From: CAYMAX01 sp964388595
Lineage (GTDB): Bacteria > Bacteroidota > Bacteroidia > Bacteroidales > UBA932
DNA: 14,316 nt
Direction: 5' to 3'
Assembly (NCBI GenBank): GCA_964388595.1
Contig: CAYMAX010000035.1
Coordinates: forward strand, 1-14,316
Shown: piece by piece, positions 8,284 to 14,316 of the stretch
How positions within the stretch are numbered: the first letter of the stretch is position 1
Layout: each line of letters starts with the position of its first letter
Made by a program: the position numbers and the translations under genes
Notes under the pieces: generated by a model
Seen by the model: only the letters and a program-made list of their open reading frames with translations
Told to the model about the DNA's origin: nothing
The model's database searches: none

Positions 8284-9047
8284 TAAAATTAGGTCTTATT
8301 GGCTACCCCATCACGCACAGTCTGAGTCCCAAACTCTTCTGCGACCATTTCAAGAATCGCCCCGATATTTTGAAGAAGTACAGTTACGACCTTATCCTTT
8401 CTGATGATTTTGATAAGGCAATAGATATTTTCAAAAAAGAATATTATGCCATAAACGTCACCACCCCATTCAAAGAAAAGGCATATCAAATAGCAGACGA
8501 CCGTTCAGCTTTCTGCCAATGGATTATGGCTGCCAATCTTCTTGTTCTCAACGACAATCTGATTACAGCCTACAACACCGATTTTTTCGGAGTGTACAAC
8601 ACTCTTCAAGATGATATCTTTCTCATCCCCCACTGCTCAGCCAAAGTATTGGTCATAGGCTGCGGAGGAGCAGGAAAAGCTGCTGCCGCCGCTTCACTGC
8701 TCTTTGGGCTGCGCACCACCATTGCCAATAGAAGTATTTCCAAGTGCGAAGAATACAGTCATCATCTCGCTTCATTCAGACTATGTAACGAAAAGATAGA
8801 CCACACTTCATCACTTGATGACATCGCATTTGAGATAAAAGCTGCAGATATTATCATCTACACTATACCGGTACCTTTACCGGGTATGGATGAAATTGAT
8901 TTTTCTGATAAGACGGTACTCGAAGCCAACTATGCACATCCCTCTTTTACGAAGGAGTTCATAGAGCGCAACAATATAAAATACTTCCCCGGCACACGAT
9001 GGCTTGAGCATCAGGCCGAGGAAGCATATAGAATCGTTATTCCTTAA
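8280..9047 (+). CDS. aroE: Shikimate dehydrogenase (NADP+)
   Basis: AroE reversibly reduces 3-dehydroshikimate to shikimate with NADPH. The 255-residue protein is slightly shorter than E. coli AroE. It has the substrate-binding serines Ser14 and Ser16 (THSLSP), catalytic Lys65 (TTPFKEKA), Asn86, and catalytic Asp101 (YNTDFFG). The nucleotide loop is GCGGAGKA (127-134), and Asn150-Arg151 (ANRS) corresponds to the NADP-phosphate clamp. Gln245 lies in the C-terminal HQAEEAY. The ATG at 8280 overlaps the stop of the upstream methyltransferase gene as ATGA. An upstream in-frame ATG at 8247 would only add residues lying within that gene. It makes the substrate of AroK, which is encoded in the parC-aroK unit. 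It ends 10 nt from the convergent transporter gene. Confidence 0.94.
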   Translation: MIKLGLIGYPITHSLSPKLFCDHFKNRPDILKKYSYDLILSDDFDKAIDIFKKEYYAINVTTPFKEKAYQIADDRSAFCQWIMAANLLVLNDNLITAYNTDFFGVYNTLQDDIFLIPHCSAKVLVIGCGGAGKAAAAASLLFGLRTTIANRSISKCEEYSHHLASFRLCNEKIDHTSSLDDIAFEIKAADIIIYTIPVPLPGMDEIDFSDKTVLEANYAHPSFTKEFIERNNIKYFPGTRWLEHQAEEAYRIVIP

Positions 9048-9057
9048 TATAGTATCG

Positions 9058-10485
9058 TTATCTCTTGACGTTGGGCAATTCGAGTCCGTACCCTTTGTTT
9101 TTATCCTCTATCTTCAGCCATATACCCAGGAAGAAAGCGGCTACTCCGAATGAAGCAAAAATAATCATCGGGATGGTGTAATTGTAGGCAGGCATAACCA
9201 CATCCGTGGCACCTGCAGCTATCATTTCCGAAGCCTTGGCACGAGCTTCCGAGACACCCGGGTTGACATTATTTAGAACATTGCCGATGATTTTGGGCAC
9301 GAAGCAAAGACCTATATTCTGAATCCAGAAAATAAGTGAATAGGCACTGCCCAATATACGTGGCTCTATAACTTTGGGGACACTCGGCCATAGAGCAGCC
9401 GGTACCAGTGAGAAAGAGACACCAAGCACTACGATAATCAGCAGAGCCAACCATTCTTTCGGATATGCAGGGAGTAAAAATGCAAAAGCGAGATGACAGA
9501 CTATCATTATCAGAGAGCCATACATCAGCATAGATGCCCCTTTGCCTTTGAAATCTATGAATGAACCGAGGAAAGGAGTAAGTACCATTGCCAAAATCGG
9601 GAACCAACGGAACAGATTGGCAGCTTCATTGTTGGGAATGTTAAGATTGCATTCCAAGTATGTCGTGGCATATCTCTGGAAAGGGAAAATGGCAGAATAA
9701 TAAAGCACGCACAACAAAGCGATAATCCAAAACATCTTACTCTGGAATATGTACTTGATGTCGCTCACTTTAAACTCTTCAGACGGCCCTTCCTGTACCT
9801 CACCAAGCTGTTTGTCAAGTTTCTTATCCATCACACAGAAGGCCAGGTAGCAAATAAGTCCTATAAGCAGTAATACCGTGCAGAAGGCAACAGGAGCCAC
9901 CACAGACCCATCGAATTTGTTGGCAATAAAGGGAGAGAGTGAAAGGACAGCGAAGACACCGAGACGTGCTATAGCCATCTCTACACCCATAGCCAAAGCC
10001 ATTTCCTTGCCCTTAAACCATTTGGCGATAGCTTTCGACACTGTAATACCAGCCATCTCACATCCGCAGCCAAATATCATAAAGCCCAAACTGGCCATCT
10101 TGGCATTGCCGGGTAAAGAGACCCACCAAGTATTCAACCATTCACACATAGCAGTATCCTGAAACCAGTCACTGATACCCAAGAATTTGATGGAAGCACC
10201 TACTACCATCAATGATGCAGAAAGGGTACCTGTAAACCTGACTCCAGATTTGTCGAGAATAATGCCGGCTAAAATCAGAAAACCGCAGACATTGAGAAAA
10301 TATTCTGCTGCCGCATAAGTGCCGAAAGAACTCGGATTCCAGCCACGTTGTGACTCTATGAGGGTTTGTAGGGGGGACATTACGTCCACAAACATATAGG
10401 CAAAGAACATCATCAATGCCACCAGCAACAATGCAACCCAACGAACAATCACATTGTCATTCATTAATTTATTAACAGTCGTCAT
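9058..10485 (-). CDS. MFS transporter, MFSD1-like, substrate unknown
   Basis: This 475-residue inner-membrane protein is of the major facilitator superfamily. I count about twelve hydrophobic segments in two halves. A hydrophilic central loop (about 218-245) separates them, and a charged C-terminal tail follows about 457. Motif A is seen after the second segment (ILDKSGVRFTG, 76-86), and a degenerate copy lies in the second half (GSFIDFKGKGAS, 307-318). The stretch ALWPSVPKVIEPRILGSAYS (364-383) followed by QNIGL reminds me of eukaryotic MFSD1, reported as a dipeptide carrier. That resemblance is from memory and does not establish substrate. A long loop (about 403-430) before the last segments may be outside the membrane. 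It is transcribed alone, with a promoter shared back to back with ssb. The start at 10485 gives a leader of about 30 nt; Met8 at 10464 is an alternative. Confidence 0.85.
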   Translation of the reverse strand: MTTVNKLMNDNVIVRWVALLLVALMMFFAYMFVDVMSPLQTLIESQRGWNPSSFGTYAAAEYFLNVCGFLILAGIILDKSGVRFTGTLSASLMVVGASIKFLGISDWFQDTAMCEWLNTWWVSLPGNAKMASLGFMIFGCGCEMAGITVSKAIAKWFKGKEMALAMGVEMAIARLGVFAVLSLSPFIANKFDGSVVAPVAFCTVLLLIGLICYLAFCVMDKKLDKQLGEVQEGPSEEFKVSDIKYIFQSKMFWIIALLCVLYYSAIFPFQRYATTYLECNLNIPNNEAANLFRWFPILAMVLTPFLGSFIDFKGKGASMLMYGSLIMIVCHLAFAFLLPAYPKEWLALLIIVVLGVSFSLVPAALWPSVPKVIEPRILGSAYSLIFWIQNIGLCFVPKIIGNVLNNVNPGVSEARAKASEMIAAGATDVVMPAYNYTIPMIIFASFGVAAFFLGIWLKIEDKNKGYGLELPNVKR

Positions 10486-10520
10486 ATTACAAATTTTAAG
10501 TTAATTCTCAGAAAAGTTGT

Positions 10521-10551
10521 CAAAGATACCTCTTTATTTTTTTATTTTAAA
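10521..10551 (-). promoter_or_regulatory. Putative promoter of the MFS transporter gene
   Basis: On the minus strand, TTTA (10551-10548), then 19 bases, then TATCTTTG (10528-10521). The -7 box is exact and the -33 box matches 3 of 4 bases of TTTG. The start point would be near 10515, giving a leader of about 30 nt. Confidence 0.65.
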
Positions 10552-10554
10552 ATA
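10543..10554. repeat. 12-bp palindrome between divergent promoters
   Basis: TATTTTAAAATA is a perfect palindrome centred between 10548 and 10549. The centres of the two divergent -7 boxes are each exactly 24 bases from this point. It contains both -33 elements. In such AT-rich DNA a short palindrome can arise by chance, so an operator role is only a possibility. Confidence 0.5.
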
Positions 10555-10576
10555 TCATTTAATAATTCTAACTTAG
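10546..10576 (+). promoter_or_regulatory. Putative promoter of ssb-purA-dxs
   Basis: TTTA (10546-10549), 19 bases, then TAACTTAG (10569-10576). The -7 box has one mismatch to TAnnTTTG and the -33 box one mismatch to TTTG. The start would lie near 10582 with a leader of about 17 nt before the ssb ATG. Its -33 element overlaps that of the transporter promoter. Confidence 0.5.
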
Positions 10577-10598
10577 CGGCTCATAAACAACAAATATT

Positions 10599-11075
10599 AT
10601 GTCACTAAACAAAGTAATGCTCATAGGCAATGTGGGAAGAGATCCCGAAGTAAGACACTTGGAAAGTGGAGTGGTAACCGCCTCATTTACTCTCGCTACG
10701 ACCGAAAGGTATAAAGACAGAAACGGAGAGCAGAAAGAACAGACCGAATGGCACAACATCGTATGCTGGCGTTCATTAGCTGAGATAGCAGAGAAATATG
10801 TGCGTAAAGGCTCTTCTCTATATGTAGAGGGGAAGATTAGAAATCGTTCTTACAACGATAAAGAGGGCAATACTAAGTACATCACAGAGATTCTTGCCGA
10901 TTCATTCCAGCTTCTTGGCAGGAAATCTGATGCTCCCGCTGCTCCAATAGCATCCCCCACATCTTCATATTCTGCCCCCACACAGCACACTGCACCTTCT
11001 TCCAGGCCATTGACGACCTCAGAGCCTGACACCGGTGCCGTATCTCCTGAAGAGGGAGATGATCTTCCTTTTTAA
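10599..11075 (+). CDS. ssb: Single-stranded DNA-binding protein
   Basis: SSB coats single-stranded DNA during replication and repair and recruits partner proteins by its C-terminal tip. The 158-residue protein has an OB-fold domain (about 1-108) with the typical start NKVMLIGNVGRDPE. Stacking aromatics Trp51 and Trp57 lie in WHNIVCW, and YVEGKIRNRSY follows. A low-complexity Pro/Ser/Ala/Thr linker (about 110-147) leads to the acidic tip EEGDDLPF, the conserved partner-binding tail to which RecJ is among the known binders. purA begins 23 nt after the stop with no promoter or terminator seen between them, so the two genes are probably co-transcribed. Confidence 0.97.
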   Translation: MSLNKVMLIGNVGRDPEVRHLESGVVTASFTLATTERYKDRNGEQKEQTEWHNIVCWRSLAEIAEKYVRKGSSLYVEGKIRNRSYNDKEGNTKYITEILADSFQLLGRKSDAPAAPIASPTSSYSAPTQHTAPSSRPLTTSEPDTGAVSPEEGDDLPF

Positions 11076-11098
11076 CCACTTAACTATTAGATTTAATA

Positions 11099-12361
11099 AT
11101 GAAACTTGATGTTGTATTAGGATTACAATGGGGCGACGAAGGTAAAGGCAAAATCGTCGATGCCCTTTCTAAAAATTATAAAATGGTGGCTCGCTTCCAA
11201 GGCGGCCCCAATGCAGGTCACTCTCTGCATTTTGCCAAAACCGATTTCGTCCTCCATTCTGTCCCGTCCGGAGTGTTCAGAAGAGGCTGTATCAATGTCA
11301 TCGGCAATGGCGTGGTACTCGACCCCATCATTTTCCGTGAAGAATGTCTTCAGTTGGAAGCCCTCAAAGTACCTGTAAGAGACCGTATTTATATCTCCAA
11401 AAAAGCCCATTTCATCCTCCCTACCCATCGCATTATTGACGCCGCATCCGAAGCCTCCAAAGGCAAAAGCAAAATCGGCTCCACTCTCAAGGGCATAGGT
11501 CCCACATATATGGACAAGACAGGCAGAAACGGCCTCAGAGTGGGAGATGCTCTTGCCCCCGATTTTTTGACCAGATTCGATACATTAAAGTCCAAACACA
11601 TCACTTTTCTCAAGCAATTCGACTACCCATACGACCCCAATGAGAACGAAAAAGAGTGGTTCGAGGCGGTAGAATACATTAAAACATTTCATATCATAGA
11701 CGGAGAGTATTTTATCAACGATGCTCTTGCCCATGACACGAAGATACTTGCTGAAGGAGCCCAAGGCTCTATGCTCGATATCGACTTCGGGTCTTATCCT
11801 TTCGTTACCTCTTCCACCACCACCTGCTCCGGCGCATGTCTCGGATTGGGGGTACCACCCTCTTCCATAGGCAAAGTGTACGGTATTTTCAAAGCCTATT
11901 GCACAAGAGTGGGCAGCGGACCATTCCCCACAGAGCTCAAGACCAAGGTTGGTAAAGAATTAAGAGAGAAAGGAAATGAATTCGGTGCCACTACAGGACG
12001 TCCGCGCAGGACGGGATGGCTCGATCTTGTTGCCCTCAAATATGCCGTTATGCTCAATGGAGTGACAGATCTCATTATGATGAAGTCTGATGTATTGGAC
12101 ACTTTTGACACCATCTATGTCGCTACTTCATATATGGTTAACGGCGAAGAAGTTTTCCAAGTCCCTTACGACACATACTCATTCATCACCCCTCTCTATA
12201 TTCCATTTCCGGGATGGAAAAAAAGTCTTCACCGCATCAGAAAGGAGAAAAACCTTCCTGCCGAATTTATAGAATTAGTGGAATACATCGAGCAAAAGGT
12301 AGGAGTAAGAATCTCCATCATCTCAGTAGGACCCGATCGTAAAGAGACCATTTTCAGATAA
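11099..12361 (+). CDS. purA: Adenylosuccinate synthetase
   Basis: PurA joins IMP and aspartate using GTP to form adenylosuccinate, the committed step to AMP. Its 420 residues are the usual bacterial length. The N-terminal nucleotide loop is QWGDEGKGK (10-18) with catalytic Asp13, and His41 lies in GGPNAGHS; both fall at the same numbers as in the E. coli enzyme. Further conserved blocks are GIGPTYMDKTGRNGLR, EGAQGSMLDIDFGSYPFVTS, TRVGSGPFPTE, GATTGRPRRTGW and, near the end, ISVGPDR. The gene sits between ssb (23 nt) and dxs (8 nt), an apparently unrelated pair, so the grouping is probably for co-expression of growth genes. I see nothing truncated or unusual. Confidence 0.97.
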   Translation: MKLDVVLGLQWGDEGKGKIVDALSKNYKMVARFQGGPNAGHSLHFAKTDFVLHSVPSGVFRRGCINVIGNGVVLDPIIFREECLQLEALKVPVRDRIYISKKAHFILPTHRIIDAASEASKGKSKIGSTLKGIGPTYMDKTGRNGLRVGDALAPDFLTRFDTLKSKHITFLKQFDYPYDPNENEKEWFEAVEYIKTFHIIDGEYFINDALAHDTKILAEGAQGSMLDIDFGSYPFVTSSTTTCSGACLGLGVPPSSIGKVYGIFKAYCTRVGSGPFPTELKTKVGKELREKGNEFGATTGRPRRTGWLDLVALKYAVMLNGVTDLIMMKSDVLDTFDTIYVATSYMVNGEEVFQVPYDTYSFITPLYIPFPGWKKSLHRIRKEKNLPAEFIELVEYIEQKVGVRISIISVGPDRKETIFR

Positions 12362-12369
12362 TATCCTCC

Positions 12370-14229
12370 ATGCGCCTGCTCGACAAAGTCAATTATCCCG
12401 CTGATATCAAAAATTTCAGCATCAAAGAGCTTGAGATACTCTGCAAAGAGATTCGTGAGTATATGGTAGAGTGCTGCTCACAGAATCCGGGACATCTCGG
12501 TTCGAGCCTTGGTGCAGTGGAGATAGCAGTCGCCATCCACTATGTTTTCGATACCCCCTCTGACAAAATAATATGGGATGTGGGTCATCAGGCATACGCT
12601 CACAAAATACTTACGGGCAGGAAGGAATTGTTTAAGAAAAACAGAACTTTTGACGGCATAAGCGGCTTCCCGAAAATGTCCGAAAGCCCATACGATGCTT
12701 TCGGCACCGGTCATTCTTCCACATCTATCTCAGCTGCGCTCGGCATGGCCATAGCTTCAGAACTTATGGGAGAACACAAGCAGGTGGTAGCAGTGATAGG
12801 NNNNNNNNNNCTTGCCTTCGAAGGGCTCAATAATGCCGGCTCACTCAAGACAGACTTGCTGGTCATTCTCAATGACAATCAAATCTCCATAGACCACGGC
12901 TCCGGTGGGCTTCACAACCACCTTTTGAAGATTACCACATCACCTATTTATAATAAGGCCAAAAATCATATTTGGGAGATGGTCGGTGCTACTCGTCTAC
13001 GCAGGTTTATCCAGAAAGTGATGTTCAGCACCAAATTTGCCCTTTTCCGTAACGGCTCACTCTTCCAATCTTTGGGATTTCGCTACTTCGGCACCATAGA
13101 TGGCAACGATATCGGTCAGTTGGTCACCACTCTTTCGAGCCTCAAACTGATTCATGGTCCCAAACTTCTCCACGTGGCCACCAAAAAAGGCAAAGGGTAT
13201 AAGCCTGCTGAAGATGACCAGGTAATATGGCATGCCCCCGGTCTTTTCGACCCGGTCACAGGCAAACGTTTAGTCAAGTCCAAAGAAGGAATTGCCAAAT
13301 ATCAGGATGTTTTCGGGGAGACTTTACTGGAGCTCGCCCGCCAAAACGATAAAATTGTAGCAGTCACTCCGGCCATGGCCTCAGGCTGCGGGATGAATAT
13401 CATGATGAACGAGATTCCCCAAAGAACTTTCGATGTGGGGATTGCCGAACAGCATGCAGTCACATTCTCAGCAGGGCTCGCTTCGCAGGGGATGCTCCCA
13501 TTCTGCAACATCTATTCCTCCTTTATGCAACGCGGATATGACAGTGTCATACACGATGTCGCTCTCCAACCTTTGAAAGTCATCTTCTGCCTCGACAGAG
13601 CAGGTCTTGTCGGTGAAGATGGTGCCACTCATCACGGATGTTTCGATATGGCTTGTTTCAGACCCATTCCCAATCTGATTATCGCCTCCCCTCTCAATGA
13701 ATCCGAGCTCCGCAACATGATGTACTCCGCCACTACTCCTGAATATTGCACCACCATAATACGTTACCCCAGAGGTGCAGGAGAGGGTGTCAACTGGAGA
13801 CTTACCCCTTTCACTTTCATTCCCATTGGAAAAGCAACATTGCTTCATCAGGGCAGCAAGGTAGCCGTTCTGAGTATTGGACCTGTTGGAAATATTGCCT
13901 CTGCCGCCATCGAAAAGGCAGGCAAACAAGGTTATGATGTACTTCACTACGACATGAGATTCCTGAAACCCATTGACCTCGATGCTCTTGCAGATGCTTG
14001 TGACAAGGCAGACAAGATTATCACCATCGAAGATGGCAGTGCCATCGGAGGACTTCACAGCGCAGTGGCAGAATATGTAGCGGAACATGGCTTGCAAAAG
14101 CAGGTGGTAGCCTTGGGAATCCCCGACAAATTCATTCAGCAAGGCACTGTCGGACAGCTTCGCGCCCAATGTGGCTTCAATGAAGAAGATATCCTTAAAG
14201 AAATCTTAAAATTCTTTTGCAGAATTTAA
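12370..14229 (+). CDS. dxs: 1-deoxy-D-xylulose-5-phosphate synthase (contains an N gap)
   Basis: Dxs condenses pyruvate and glyceraldehyde 3-phosphate, with thiamine diphosphate, in the first step of the MEP isoprenoid pathway; its product also feeds thiamine and pyridoxal synthesis. As given it has 619 codons. The N-terminal part shows NPGHLGSS (His42), VGHQAY (His73) and FGTGHSS (His115). Ten Ns interrupt it after AVIG, where the cofactor motif GDG with its TxG follow-on is expected; the matching Asn is in LNDNQIS downstream. The central part carries the cofactor-proton glutamate in DVGIAEQHAVTF (Glu360 as numbered here). DRAGLVGEDGATHHG and the C-terminal transketolase-like domain follow. 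The frame stays open across the gap, so the gene is probably intact in the organism. It follows purA by 8 nt and is the last gene of the ssb-purA-dxs unit. Confidence 0.95.
   Translation: MRLLDKVNYPADIKNFSIKELEILCKEIREYMVECCSQNPGHLGSSLGAVEIAVAIHYVFDTPSDKIIWDVGHQAYAHKILTGRKELFKKNRTFDGISGFPKMSESPYDAFGTGHSSTSISAALGMAIASELMGEHKQVVAVIXXXXLAFEGLNNAGSLKTDLLVILNDNQISIDHGSGGLHNHLLKITTSPIYNKAKNHIWEMVGATRLRRFIQKVMFSTKFALFRNGSLFQSLGFRYFGTIDGNDIGQLVTTLSSLKLIHGPKLLHVATKKGKGYKPAEDDQVIWHAPGLFDPVTGKRLVKSKEGIAKYQDVFGETLLELARQNDKIVAVTPAMASGCGMNIMMNEIPQRTFDVGIAEQHAVTFSAGLASQGMLPFCNIYSSFMQRGYDSVIHDVALQPLKVIFCLDRAGLVGEDGATHHGCFDMACFRPIPNLIIASPLNESELRNMMYSATTPEYCTTIIRYPRGAGEGVNWRLTPFTFIPIGKATLLHQGSKVAVLSIGPVGNIASAAIEKAGKQGYDVLHYDMRFLKPIDLDALADACDKADKIITIEDGSAIGGLHSAVAEYVAEHGLQKQVVALGIPDKFIQQGTVGQLRAQCGFNEEDILKEILKFFCRI
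12801..12810. other. Assembly gap (10 Ns) inside dxs
   Basis: Ten undetermined bases follow AVIG and precede LAFEGLNNAG. Family members usually have seven residues between these points (for example DGAITAG in E. coli), but the Ns leave room for only three. The true gap is therefore expected to be about 22 bases. The 12-base shortfall is a multiple of three, which is why the frame still reads through. Confidence 0.9.
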
Positions 14230-14246
14230 TAAATAGTCTATCTTTG
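14216..14246 (+). promoter_or_regulatory. Promoter of tRNA-Thr
   Basis: TTTG (14216-14219), 19 bases, then TATCTTTG (14239-14246). This matches the full Bacteroidota vegetative consensus TTTG-N19-21-TAnnTTTG without mismatch and is the strongest promoter in the window. Its -33 element lies within the last codons of dxs. Transcription would begin near 14251, about 13 bases before the mature tRNA 5' end. I see no terminator hairpin after dxs, so dxs transcripts may read into the tRNA. Confidence 0.8.
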
Positions 14247-14263
14247 CAGTCCCAAAAATCTAA

Positions 14264-14316
14264 GCCGATGTAGCTCAGTTGGCCAGAGCAGCTGATTTGT
14301 AATCAGCGGGTCGGGG
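14264..14316 (+). tRNA. tRNA-Thr (anticodon UGU), 3' end outside window
   Basis: The 5' acceptor strand is GCCGATG, followed by TA and the D arm GCTC / GAGC with loop AGTTGGCCA. The anticodon stem GCTGA / TCAGC encloses the seven-base loop TTTGTAA. The anticodon is TGT at 14298-14300, which reads ACA and other threonine codons. The variable region and the start of the T arm follow before the sequence ends. About 20 bases are missing at the 3' end. Confidence 0.95.

Noticed and set aside
9033..9061. Direct repeat ATCGTTAT (9033-9040 and 9054-9061) at the aroE end
   Set aside because: Only eight bases, two copies, within AT-rich sequence; no sign of an attachment site or mobile element.
13468..14169. 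233-codon open frame on the minus strand opposite dxs
   Set aside because: The dxs motifs run through the whole stretch on the plus strand. The reverse frame is an effect of codon use, with no promoter or family resemblance.
12370..14229. dxs as a pseudogene because the cofactor motif is absent
   Set aside because: The motif is hidden by Ns, and the frame and all other conserved blocks are intact on both sides.
14216..14316. tRNA-Thr as a possible integration site for a mobile element
   Set aside because: tRNA genes are common attachment sites, but no integrase, repeat of the tRNA end or foreign gene is present in the window, and the tRNA 3' end is cut off.

Overview
The window looks like core chromosome from a member of the Bacteroidota, most likely order Bacteroidales. 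Three things suggest this. Promoter-like boxes of the TAnnTTTG type sit at sensible distances before several genes. The starts are not preceded by strong Shine-Dalgarno sequences. The proteins resemble Bacteroidales families: a ParC with acidic ends and no GyrA box, an SSB ending DDLPF, and a short AroE. I cannot name the genus. Coding density is very high, and I see no insertion sequence, phage gene, CRISPR array or defence gene. The longest non-coding stretches are about 100 bases.

Layout, left to right: the 3' part of era (+), a hairpin terminator, then parC-aroK (+, 2 nt apart). aroK runs tail to tail into recJ (-), and the two stop codons overlap. recJ and lysS diverge from a 76-base intergenic region. 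lysS continues into a TrmH/SpoU-family RNA methyltransferase gene and aroE (+, 4 nt gap, then an ATGA overlap). An MFS transporter gene (-) lies convergent to aroE, with 10 nt between them. The transporter diverges from ssb across a 113-base AT-rich region that holds two mirror-image promoters. ssb-purA-dxs (+) follow in close order. A tRNA-Thr(UGU) with its own near-perfect promoter begins before the right edge and is cut off there.

The genes are housekeeping functions: ribosome assembly (Era), chromosome decatenation (ParC), DNA repair and single-strand handling (RecJ, SSB), translation (LysS, tRNA-Thr, RNA methyltransferase), aromatic amino-acid precursor synthesis (AroK and AroE, in separate operons), AMP synthesis (PurA) and isoprenoid precursor synthesis (Dxs). 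The transporter is the only gene with unknown substrate; its C-terminal half resembles the MFSD1 branch of the MFS.

I do not see an undescribed multi-gene system here. The observations most worth checking are: the symmetric back-to-back promoters between the transporter and ssb; the apparently near-leaderless recJ and its divergent partner lysS, where the longest reading frames begin inside promoter boxes; the overlapping stop codons of aroK and recJ; and a run of ten Ns that removes the thiamine-diphosphate GDG motif of Dxs and appears to be 12 bases too short.
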